Origin: Olsenella sp. An270
GTDB lineage: Bacteria; Actinomycetota; Coriobacteriia; Coriobacteriales; Atopobiaceae
NCBI RefSeq assembly: GCF_002159735.1
Contig: NZ_NFJF01000009.1
Coordinates: forward strand, 1 to 64,000
Length of the DNA stretch: 64,000 nucleotides
Reading direction: 5' to 3'
The notes beneath the pieces were generated by a model, which was given only the letters and a program-made list of their open reading frames with translations, searched no databases and was not told the DNA's origin. Positions 1 through 8,400 of the stretch are shown in pieces. Numbering within the stretch: the first letter of the stretch is position 1; each line of letters opens with the position of its first letter. The position numbers and the translations under genes were made by a program.

Positions 1-61
1 CCTCGGGGGCGGGCGTCACCTCGGGGGCGTCCGTGACACTGCGGCCCTTCTCGTCACTCAC
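1..61 (-). CDS. 5' end of an unidentified gene (cut by window edge)
   Basis: Only about 20 codons are visible. A GTG start overlaps the TGA of the upstream sensor kinase in a GTGA arrangement, which normally means translational coupling in one operon. The visible N-terminus (VSDEKGRSVTDAPE...) is hydrophilic and rich in Pro, Glu and Asp, and shows no domain. Being coupled to a hybrid kinase, it could be another signalling protein, but the sequence here cannot show that. Confidence 0.5.
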   Translation of the reverse strand, partial: MSDEKGRSVTDAPEVTPAPE

Positions 62-2625
62 GCTCGGTCGCCTCCCCTCCGACGCGCGACCAGCCCCGAG
101 AGCGTGCGGCACAGCACCGTGAAGTCGATGGGCTTGGAGACGTGCGCGTCCATGCCGGCCGCCGTCGTGGCGGCCACGTCCTCGGCGAAGGCGTTGGCCG
201 TCACGGCCACGATGGGCACCGTGCGGGCGTCCGGGCGCGCCAGCGCGCGGATGGCGCGGGCCGCCTCGCAGCCGTCCATGACCGGCATCTTCATGTCGAG
301 CAGCACCGCGTCGACCGACCCCGGCTCGCTCGCCGCGAACGCGTCCACTGCCTCGCGGCCGTTCCACGCCTGGATCACCTCCACGCCCGCCGACGAGAGC
401 AGCTCCGTGGAGATCTCCATGTTTATCTCGTTGTCCTCGGCGAGCAGCACCCGCGTGCCCGCGAGCGCGGCAACCTGCCCATCCTCGGGCATGCCGGCCG
501 CCACCGCCGGCGTGGCCGCGCACGCGGGCTCCTCTGCCGGTGCCGCGGGCGAGAAGGGCAGCGTCACCGTGAAGGTGGTGCCCTCGTCGAGCGTGCTGCT
601 GACCTCGATGCTCCCGCCCATCTGCGTGACCAGGCTCTTGGTGATGGGCATGCCCAGGCCCGTGCCCACCGTCTGGGCCGTCCCGAAGCGCTGCTCGCGG
701 GCGTAGAGCTCAAACACGTGCGGCAGGTACTCCTCGGACATCCCGATGCCCGTGTCCGCCACCACGATCTTGTAGCTGTCCATGTCCCCGCGGTCCTCCT
801 GCGTCACCGTCACGCTCACGGAGTCCCCGGGCCGTGTGTACTTGAGGGCGTTGGAGAGCAGGTTGTTCATCACCTGCGACAGGCGCATCGGGTCGCCCAG
901 CACCCAGGGGTCGGGCACGTCAAGGCGCGCCGAGAGGGACTTGCCCTGCTCGCGCGCCTGCATCTCGAAGGGAGCGATCGTGTCGCGCAGGGTCTGGGCG
1001 AGGTCCATGCGCTCGCTCGCGAACGAGACCTTGCCGCTCTCCATGCGGGAGATCTCCAGGATGTCGTTGATGAGGTTGAGGAGCTGGTGACTCGACTGTT
1101 CGATCCGCCGCAGGTAGTCCGCGGTCTTCTCGACGTCAGAGGTGTCGCGGCGCGCCAGCTCGGTGAGGCCGATGATGGCGTTGAGCGGCGTCCTCATGTC
1201 GTGGCTCATGTTGTTGAAGAAGGCCTGCTTTGACTCCAGGCTCCCCTGGGCGGTGTCGAGCGCCTGCTCGAGGTAGTGACGCTCGCGGAGCTGCCGCTGC
1301 TTCGTCGCGTCCACCTCGCGGAAGCACAGCACCACCTCCTCGGGGGCGAGCGACTCGTCGTAGAGCACGCGCACGTTGACCCAGCGGTAGCGCTCCCCAA
1401 ACTTGCGCAGGAAGTCGCCGCCGTAGTCGCGCACGCGGTTGGCCACGAGCTCGCGGATGTTCTCCGCCGAGAAGCTCTCCTCGAACTCGCGGAACGTGTT
1501 CTCCTCGATCACCTCGCCCGCAGTGCGCAGCAGGTCGGGATAGGGGCCGCGCGGGGGGATCCGCTCGCGCACGTAGTCGGAGCCCTTGATCATCTCGTAG
1601 GTGCCCTCGTCGTAGTTGACGAGGTAGATGGCATAGTAGGAGTTCCCGAGCACGCGCACCGTCTCGTTGGTGCGCTCCATCGCGCGGGCCCGGCGGCGGT
1701 CGCGCACCGCCATGGCCACGAGCGCCACGAGAAACGCCGCCCCCATCGCGACAAAGACGGCGTAGACCGTGCCCAGCCCGCCCAGGATCAGCGAGTAGGG
1801 CGTCGTCACGATGGAGTACCAGCCGTTCGAGAGCCGCGTGTAGTCAACGGCGCGCAGCTCCCCGGTCGAGTCGGTCAGGTTGGCGTCATGCCCCTCGAAC
1901 TCGCCCGCGTCGATGCGGGAGACGAGGTCGGCGAGATAGGGGGCCACGTCCTCCTCGGGCAGGTCGGTCTCGGCGTGGAGCGGCACGCCCGCCGAGTCGC
2001 ACAGGAAGTACGAGACGCCCTCGGGCAGGTCTGGGGTGGCAAAGCGAAACTGGAAGCTCTCCGGGTAGACGTCAAAGGCCAGGACCGCGTCCACGCCCGG
2101 GCACGCCTCCGCGACCGTGACCACGGGCTCGCCGGTGATCGCGTCCTCGTAGACGTCGGTGAAGACGGGCTCGCCGCGATGCGCCACGGCCTCCTGGTGC
2201 CAGGCGCGCGAGGTGGGGTCGCCGGCGTCGCCCAGGGCCTCGGAGCCCACCGCCAGCACGCGCCCGTCCACGACCCCGTACAGGTTGATGTTCTCGTTCC
2301 CGAGCACGGTGCGCAGGCGCTCGCAGTACAGGCTCGCCCACTCCTCGATGGAGTCCCACGGCTGGTCCTCGTAGACGCGGGCCTCGATCGAGGCGGTGCC
2401 AAACTCGAGCAGCGCCTCGTAGGTCACGAGGTTGCTGTCCGTCTCCGAGGCGTAGTAGCGCGAGAGCGCCGTGTTTGACTCGTAGGCGTTCTGGAGCAGC
2501 GTGTCCCGCAGGATGAGGCCCCCCGTAACGGCAAGCGCGACAAACAGCACAAAAGCGGCGATACTCAGTCGCATCCGCGAGAGTGCTACCAGCACGCTTC
2601 CCGTTTTTCTCGCTCGCCGTCTCAC
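58..2625 (-). CDS. Hybrid sensor histidine kinase / response regulator
   Basis: A membrane-bound two-component hybrid kinase of about 855 residues. Order of parts: an Arg-rich N-terminus, a first membrane helix (about residues 20-40), an extracytoplasmic Cache/dCache-like sensor region (to about 275), a second helix (about 277-305), a PAS-like linker, HisKA with the phospho-acceptor in SHDMRTP (His475), HATPase_c (NALKY, DTGIGMS and GTGLGM boxes), and a C-terminal receiver domain with phospho-acceptor Asp777 in LLDMKMPVMDG. It should autophosphorylate on His and relay to its own receiver; no output domain is present, so a phosphotransfer partner or protein contact is needed. I chose the GTG at 2625 because GGGGG lies 5 bases upstream. 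An in-frame ATG at 2574 is an alternative; earlier in-frame starts run into the palindrome at 2711-2740. Ligand unknown. Confidence 0.85.
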   Translation of the reverse strand: MRRRARKTGSVLVALSRMRLSIAAFVLFVALAVTGGLILRDTLLQNAYESNTALSRYYASETDSNLVTYEALLEFGTASIEARVYEDQPWDSIEEWASLYCERLRTVLGNENINLYGVVDGRVLAVGSEALGDAGDPTSRAWHQEAVAHRGEPVFTDVYEDAITGEPVVTVAEACPGVDAVLAFDVYPESFQFRFATPDLPEGVSYFLCDSAGVPLHAETDLPEEDVAPYLADLVSRIDAGEFEGHDANLTDSTGELRAVDYTRLSNGWYSIVTTPYSLILGGLGTVYAVFVAMGAAFLVALVAMAVRDRRRARAMERTNETVRVLGNSYYAIYLVNYDEGTYEMIKGSDYVRERIPPRGPYPDLLRTAGEVIEENTFREFEESFSAENIRELVANRVRDYGGDFLRKFGERYRWVNVRVLYDESLAPEEVVLCFREVDATKQRQLRERHYLEQALDTAQGSLESKQAFFNNMSHDMRTPLNAIIGLTELARRDTSDVEKTADYLRRIEQSSHQLLNLINDILEISRMESGKVSFASERMDLAQTLRDTIAPFEMQAREQGKSLSARLDVPDPWVLGDPMRLSQVMNNLLSNALKYTRPGDSVSVTVTQEDRGDMDSYKIVVADTGIGMSEEYLPHVFELYAREQRFGTAQTVGTGLGMPITKSLVTQMGGSIEVSSTLDEGTTFTVTLPFSPAAPAEEPACAATPAVAAGMPEDGQVAALAGTRVLLAEDNEINMEISTELLSSAGVEVIQAWNGREAVDAFAASEPGSVDAVLLDMKMPVMDGCEAARAIRALARPDARTVPIVAVTANAFAEDVAATTAAGMDAHVSKPIDFTVLCRTLSGLVARRRGGDRA

Positions 2626-2710
2626 TGTGGCCCCCGTACATTTGGATTTGGGACCATGATAGCAGGGGCGCGCCGGCCCTCGACCCGCCGCGCCGCAGAC
2701 CGCCGGGCCA

Positions 2711-2797
2711 CGGGGCGCTCGTGAATTCACGAGCGCCCCGCTTTGCCCCCAAAGCCGACAAGAACCCCCACTCGTGAATTCATGTGCGGCACTCCGC
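2711..2797 (+). repeat. EcoRI-core palindrome element, copy A1
   Basis: A 30-bp perfect palindrome (2711-2740) is centred on GTGAATTCAC. A core with AAAGCCGACAAGAACCCC follows, and then a second, partly decayed copy CTCGTGAATTCA at 2771-2782. The same layout recurs at 4734-4806 and, inverted, at 35491-35569. A single palindrome occurs at 10844-10865. The flanking stem bases differ between copies but stay self-complementary, so the hairpin rather than the sequence seems to be conserved. Function unknown. Confidence 0.75.
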
Positions 2798-2820
2798 CGA
2801 CGCCGTGCACGAGGCCTGCC

Positions 2821-2984
2821 TTAACCTCACTTCTCACTTCTTAACCTCACAATGTGAGGTTAAGAAGTGAGGTTAACAGAGGTAGTCAATCAACCGGTTT
2901 ACCTGCGAAAACGAGCCGAGCCACGCAGCGTTAACCCCACTTTCTAACGTCAGTTTCGCAAAGTGAGGTTAAGAAGTGAGGTTA
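2821..2984 (+). repeat. 164-bp double-hairpin repeat, copy B1
   Basis: The first part is a hairpin built from TTAACCTCACTTC-type arms around AATG. After about 60 bp (which include GCGAAAACGAGCCGAG) an inverted, degenerate copy of the same hairpin follows. The entire 164 bp recurs at 4546-4709 in the same orientation with only three mismatches. This copy starts just beyond the 3' end of the AlbA-domain gene. It could act as operator, terminator or recombination substrate; the sequence does not decide between these. Confidence 0.85.
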
Positions 2985-3001
2985 CCCGTCCACCTCTTTG
3001 C

Positions 3002-4504
3002 CTACGATCCGACACGCCACTGTCCGGACGCTCGCGTGCCCTCCCTGTACAGGAGACCCATCTCCTTCAAGAGTCGGATGTCGCGATCAAGGGTTCCCCG
3101 CGCAATTCCCAAGTTCTGACTGGCATCCTGTAACCGCGCGTCTGGGTTCTCAGAAAGATAACGAAGAATCTTGTCCCTCCGCTCCTCGATTGAACGAGCT
3201 CTGTGTTCAGAGGGACTCTCGCGAAGAAGGCTGGCACGTTCGGCAGGGGTTCGGACGTCCGCCTTCCTGGCATAGAGCGTTGTCAGAAAATAGCTTCGGC
3301 TCTCATCGGTCTCGAATACTGGATCAGGTGAGCCGTTCTCCCTAAGGGCACGCAGAATTTTGTGGATTCCCGTGTTTCTTCCCTCGGTCAGGTGAAGCTC
3401 CTTGAGAAACTCCCCTACTCTCCTGTTCCTGTATCTCCTGCTAACAGCCCTGTATTCCTTCAGCCCCTCTATGCTGATGGACCGATCTGCACCGGGATAA
3501 CTCAGTATCTCGACCCTGTCCGCAAGCACGCGCACCTCGATCGGCTCGCGAAAGTCGTAGCCCTTATGATAGACGGCGTTTGAAAGGGCCTCTTCGAGGG
3601 CTGCGAACGGGTAGTTATAGAAACGCTCCGCTTCGGCCGTATCAGGGCGCTTCACCACGTTCTCGACCAGCACGTTGTTTTCCAGATACTGCAGCGCCTC
3701 GCGAAGCTGTTGCTGAATCGGCCCCCTGAACGTATGCTCCCTAATACGGTCGCCACCCTCCCCGTCGGGCAGCTCAACCACATCGATTTGCGTGCACGGC
3801 ATCCACCGCTCCGGGTTAAGCGAGAAGAACAGTAATCCGACATTCTTTGGCTTCACATACTCTTCCGGCCCATCGACGATGTTCATGCTCCTGCACAGGT
3901 CGACAAAGCTCATCGTCTCCGAGCGCTGGTACAGCGAGCTCCCGACCTCCTTGAGATAAGCCTGCATGAGCGGCAGACTCAGGTCGCTGAGCTCGGCAGA
4001 ATGATTAATTCGGTCATCAAAGGGAACGTTGTTGGCTAGGGCATAGAGATCCCGCTTGGCTTCTTCACTCGGCTCAATCGTGCTTGCCATCTTACGAATC
4101 CACTGGATGCGCTCAGAGGGCTTTCTGCCGATGTACTTTGGAGAGGAGTACGGACGAACGCTGCCTCCCGGCGCCCAGACTATTATGAAGAGCTTCCCCT
4201 CGTGTGAGGCGACCTCGGTGATCGGCACGTAATCAGGCTGTATGAGCTTGCACTTGTTGAGCATGTCTTTGAGGTATGTATCAGCCCTCTCCTCGGGCAC
4301 CCCCTTTAGCTCGCCTGGTCTGCCATCCTTTCCCTGCGAGACGCCAATTACCAGGTATCCACCGCCCCAGTTGTCAATGTCGTTGGCAAACGCACAAATC
4401 GTTTTGAGCGACGCCTGGGGATCCCACGTCTCCTTGAACTCAATCCTGGCCCACTCTACAACGCCCCCACTGAGAAGCGTGTTTATGCTCGTCGGAAGTG
4501 CCAT
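3002..4504 (-). CDS. AlbA_2/Schlafen-domain ATP-binding putative regulator
   Basis: 500 residues. The N-terminal part (about 15-130) matches the Schlafen AlbA_2 pattern: WARIEFKETW, then AFANDIDNWGGGYLVIGV. The middle (about 270-400) resembles the RecG-like HATPase_c_4 region with ALEEALSNAVYHKGYD and an arginine-rich GEFLKELHLTEGRNTGI segment. The C-terminus (about 440-500) looks like a winged helix with LGIARGTLDRDIRLLKEMGLL. Proteins of this architecture are usually annotated as ATP-dependent DNA-binding regulators; their true biochemistry is poorly known. The start at 4504 has GGGGAGG upstream. Base composition is lower in GC than in the neighbours, and the gene is bracketed by near-identical 164-bp repeats, one 18 bp after its stop and one about 42 bp before its start. 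This looks like an acquired or autoregulated unit. Confidence 0.8.
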   Translation of the reverse strand: MALPTSINTLLSGGVVEWARIEFKETWDPQASLKTICAFANDIDNWGGGYLVIGVSQGKDGRPGELKGVPEERADTYLKDMLNKCKLIQPDYVPITEVASHEGKLFIIVWAPGGSVRPYSSPKYIGRKPSERIQWIRKMASTIEPSEEAKRDLYALANNVPFDDRINHSAELSDLSLPLMQAYLKEVGSSLYQRSETMSFVDLCRSMNIVDGPEEYVKPKNVGLLFFSLNPERWMPCTQIDVVELPDGEGGDRIREHTFRGPIQQQLREALQYLENNVLVENVVKRPDTAEAERFYNYPFAALEEALSNAVYHKGYDFREPIEVRVLADRVEILSYPGADRSISIEGLKEYRAVSRRYRNRRVGEFLKELHLTEGRNTGIHKILRALRENGSPDPVFETDESRSYFLTTLYARKADVRTPAERASLLRESPSEHRARSIEERRDKILRYLSENPDARLQDASQNLGIARGTLDRDIRLLKEMGLLYREGTRASGQWRVGS

Positions 4505-4545
4505 GTTGACCTCCCCACATGAATTGCGTGCCCGATGCTTCCATC

Positions 4546-4709
4546 TTAACCTCACTTCTCACTTCTTAACCTCACAATGTGAGGTTAAGAAGTGAGGTTA
4601 ACAGAGGTAGTCAATCAAACGGTTTACCTGCGAAAACGAGCCGAGCCACGCAGCGTTAACCTCACTTTCTAACGTCAGTTTCGTAAAGTGAGGTTAAGAA
4701 GTGAGGTTA
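4546..4709 (+). repeat. 164-bp double-hairpin repeat, copy B2
   Basis: A direct repeat of 2821-2984 with three substitutions. It lies immediately upstream of the AlbA-domain gene, where its promoter must be. An autoregulatory operator is therefore possible, but the matching copy behind the gene also fits a duplication that came with insertion of the unit. Confidence 0.85.
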
Positions 4710-4733
4710 AAAGAACGCAGCCCCATGCCCACG

Positions 4734-4806
4734 CGCTCGTGAATTCACGAGCGGCTGTTTGTTGCCACAAATCCGACAAGAACCCCTGCTCGTAAATTCA
4801 TATGCG
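4734..4806 (+). repeat. EcoRI-core palindrome element, copy A2
   Basis: A 20-bp perfect palindrome (CGCTCGTGAATTCACGAGCG, 4734-4753) is followed by a core with ATCCGACAAGAACCCC and a decayed second palindrome (CTCGTAAATTCATA). It is homologous to 2711-2797 and in the same orientation. Thus the AlbA gene is enclosed by copies in the order A1-B1-gene-B2-A2. Confidence 0.75.
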
Positions 4807-4856
4807 GCACTTCGCCGGTGCCGCCCCGCCACAAGCGCCCCGCCGCAGCCACGCAC

Positions 4857-4892
4857 AAAGAAAGGGCCGCCGGGCGAGAAGCCCGACGGCCC
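4857..4892 (-). terminator. Intrinsic terminator of the surface-protein operon
   Basis: Read on the minus strand, a 12-bp GC-rich stem (4864-4875 with 4881-4892, one G-U pair) and a 5-base loop are followed by TTTCTTTG. It lies 23 bp after the stop of the small membrane protein gene. Confidence 0.8.
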
Positions 4893-4914
4893 AGAGCAAG
4901 GCTCTTGCTACGCG

Positions 4915-5436
4915 CTACCCGATGATCTGGGCAAGCGCCGCACGAGAGTTGAACGGGATGGTGCGCCCGGTCTCGACGACAACGACCTCTCCCTCCCAGG
5001 TCTCGTCCTTGTGCTCGCCGTCGTCCTCACGGGCGGGCTCGTACTTGGACGTACGGACGACGTGCGTCCAGTTGGCCGGGTTCTCCTCGTCGTTGGGGTC
5101 GGGGGCGTCCTCGCGGTCGAATCCGTACTCGAGGTTGGCCAGGACGGTGGCGATGGAGTCGGACGCGGAGGAGCCGGCGGGCATCATGCGGACGCCGGTC
5201 TCGCTGTTGTAGTAGCGGCCGTCGCCGACGTAGACGGTACGGACGTTCTCCTGACGCGTCTTCTCCGTCTTGACGGCAAACCCGACGCCCACGAGCACGA
5301 TCGCCCACCAGACAACGCTCAGGACGAGGTCGAGCGGCGCGTCCACGTTGTTGAAGCCGAGGTTAAACCAGAGCCACAGCAGGAACGCGGAAGCAGCGGC
5401 GATAAGAGCGGTGAGAATGACGTTGGACTTCTTCAT
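4915..5436 (-). CDS. Small membrane protein of unknown function, partner of the large surface protein
   Basis: 173 residues. Two membrane helices at the N-terminus (about 7-27 and 37-58) are followed by a hydrophilic, acidic domain of about 110 residues that begins TEKTRQENVRTVYVGDG and contains many Asp, Glu and Tyr. The start at 5436 has AAGGAGGGG upstream. It lies 17 bp after the stop of the giant surface protein and ends before a strong terminator, so both are one transcription unit. I do not recognise a family. A role in export, anchoring or stability of the surface protein is an inference from position only. Confidence 0.65.
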   Translation of the reverse strand: MKKSNVILTALIAAASAFLLWLWFNLGFNNVDAPLDLVLSVVWWAIVLVGVGFAVKTEKTRQENVRTVYVGDGRYYNSETGVRMMPAGSSASDSIATVLANLEYGFDREDAPDPNDEENPANWTHVVRTSKYEPAREDDGEHKDETWEGEVVVVETGRTIPFNSRAALAQIIG

Positions 5437-5453
5437 CGTTAACCCCTCCTTCC

Positions 5454-8400
5454 TTAGGCGTTGTCACGGTCGTTGTCGAGGACCTTGTTCTCGTAGCCGA
5501 GCAGGCTGGACGTGAACTTGCGGCGACGCACGGAGACGCCGACGAAGTACACGGAGCTGAGGATCATGCCGATGAGGATGATCCAGTGGACCCAGCAGTC
5601 CTCGTGCTTGCCAGCGGCAAGCGGGGTGTCGCCGTCGTCGATGGTCTCGGTCGGACCAGCCATCGGCGTAGTATCGTCCTCGATGGCCTCCTCGGGCTCG
5701 ACAGTGTCATCGGTGGTGTCATCACCGGTGGTAACCGTCACGGGCGTCCCAGGCACCGGGGTCGGGGTTCCGCCGCCAGGCACCGGGGTCGGAGTCGGCG
5801 TCGGGGTAGGCGTGCCTCCACCGTCACCAGGTGTCACCGGAGCGTCAAGGATGGTAAAGACGCCGTTGTTGACAACAAGGTTGTAGTTCTGGGCAAGGAA
5901 GTTGCCGTCCGGGTTGTCTGCGAGCTGCAGGTCACCCTGAGAGATAACGTAGGTGCCCACCGCCTCGCCAGGCTCACGGGTGAGTGAGCCGGTCCAGCCG
6001 GCGGTCTCACCCTGGATGTAGCCATCGTACGTGGAGGTCAGCGTCGGATCGGCCTGACCAACGTACTTGCTAACGCTATCGGGCGTGACAGTGATGGTGA
6101 GCGGCAGGACCTGGTAGGTGCGGGTCACGGTGCCAGAGTAGTTGCCGGCGCCGGTGATGGTGACCGTGATGGCGCCCGTCACGTTGGTGCGGTCCTCGGT
6201 GGAGTAGGACACAGTGTAGTCCTGGTCCTTCACGAGGGTCGTCTCGCCGCTGGTGACGGTCGGCTCCCAGGTCTGGTCCTGGCCGTTGTACGGAACGTCA
6301 GCCGGGTAGTCGACCTGAACGTCAACGTAGCTGGGGTCGGGGTTGTCCGGGTCCGGACCCGGGGTGATGGACTGAGCGGTGACGGTCAGGGTGCCGATGT
6401 TGGTAGTAATGGTGCTGTAGTTGCTGCGCTTGTTCGCGGCAAAGATCAGCGTGTAGGTGTTGTCAGAAGATCCTGCGGTGGTCTGGGTGCCGGTCACGGT
6501 GAAGGTGGCATCGCCTTCAATAAGGCCCTCAATCTTGCCGCCAGCAGTGAGCTCGGTGCCGTCGTAGACCTTGGTGGCAGACTCCGTCGTAATCGTAATA
6601 GGCACAGCCGTAATCTTGAGCTTGCCGGCCTGGGTCTTGACCACGAACTGGTCGGTCACGTCGTGGCCCTCGGCGTCCTTGACCACGGCGGTGCCGGTCA
6701 CGTTGGCGGTGTACTCGCCGGCGTCGGTGCCCTCGGCGGAGGCGGTGAGGCCCTCGACGGTGTACTTAACGCCGTCGAACTCGAACTCGGTCTTCTCGAG
6801 GCCGGAGACGCTCTTCTCGGTGCCGTCGTACTTCTCGGTGCCGGAGTTGGCGACCACGGTGATCTCGAACTTGGCCTCGTCCGGGCGGGCGGTGACCGTC
6901 AGCTGGCCGGGGGCCTTGGTGATGTTGTAGTTGTCGGCGTCGGTGCCCTCGTTGAGGGTGTAGTCGAAGCTGTTCGGGGAGCCGCCGACGAGGGTCTGGG
7001 AGCCGGTCACGTCGTAGGTCGCGCCCTCGCCCGTCGCCCAGCCGTCGCCGGAGACCGTCACCCCGTCGTTGGTGAGCGGCTTGCCGTCGTAGACCTTGGA
7101 GTCGGTGGCGGAGGTCAGGGTCACCTGGCGCTTCTCGATGGTGAGCTTGCCGGCCTGGGTCTTGACCACGAACTGGTCGGTCACGTCGTGGCCCTCGGCG
7201 TCCTTGACCACGGCGGTGCCGGTCACGTTGGCGGTGTACTCGCCGGCGTCGGTGCCCTCGGCGGAGGCGGTGAGGCCCTCGACGGTGTAGGTGTTGCCCT
7301 CCACCACGAACGTGTCGGTCACGATGCCGGAGACGGACTGCTCGTCGCCGCTGTACTTGACGGTGTCGGACTTGGCCTCGACCGTGATCTCGTGTTGCTT
7401 CGCAAAGTAGAGCTTCAGGACCAGATCGCCTTCGCCGGATACGGTGCCGGAAAGCACATTATCGGCATTGCTCTCGTCAAAGTAGTATCCGGTATCGGGA
7501 GTCTTATCGGATTCATTTACAGAGACCTGAGAATCGGTCTTTGCGCGACGAGTTTCTTCTTTTTTGAGCTCAAAGCTTCCGTCGTCCCCCTCGTAATAGT
7601 ATTCGACTATATACGGAGTCTGGTTGTTTGCGCTCCAAATTGCGTAAAGGGTGACGTCATGGTCGGGCATATCGAAGCTATTGGTTCCGTCCTCCGTATA
7701 GGTCGGAGTTGTAGCATTCCTGTTAGTATCCCATCCCAAAAACGTGTAGCCGGCCTTGCTAGGAATGGCGGTGAAGTCGACGTCAACGGTCGCACCCTCC
7801 ATGTACTGCTTGCCGGTAGGCACGTGACTTGTGCCGCCATTCGGATTGTACGAAACCCAATGCTCGGCCTTGTCAACAATTACGCCGTCGACGTGATAAT
7901 GGTCACCGCTCTTTTTGATTACGTACCAGACGATTTCCTGGGTCCCAGGATTGTAGCTCATCTTATCTGAACCGGCATGAGTTCGATTCCACTCCTGAAT
8001 TTTCGTCTGAATGGTAGCGTCACTCGGCGCCTCATTGATGTTCGCTGCAACAAGCGCATTGTTGTTGTTGATTGCGACTCCCTGTTTGATGGAGCCCCAC
8101 ATACCCGTGCCGCAGCCTCCAGGGAAATAGCCGGCGCCGCCGCCGCCGATATTCGCATCGGGCTCGTAGGGGATGTCGCCTCTGATACGAAGGAAGAATT
8201 CCGCGCGGACTTCGCCCTCTGCGTCATTCTTTGCCCAAATAGCGTAGTACGTCTGCCCGTCACTGACGGTAATCTCCTGCGGCGTATACGTCTGGCCCTC
8301 GCCGGTCCGATCGGTAGACCAACCAACGAAGGTGTAGCCATCCCTGCTGAACCCACTCTCTTCAAGCGTGGGTAGAGACATCCTATAATTGCCGTTCTCC

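Noticed and set aside
2821-4709. Insertion sequence with terminal repeats
   Set aside because: The repeats are direct, not inverted, and the enclosed gene is an AlbA-domain ATP-binding protein without transposase motifs.
5454-5640. LPxTG sorting signal in the large surface protein
   Set aside because: The sequence before the C-terminal helix has no LPxTG or NPQTN-like motif; only a Pro/Thr-rich stretch.
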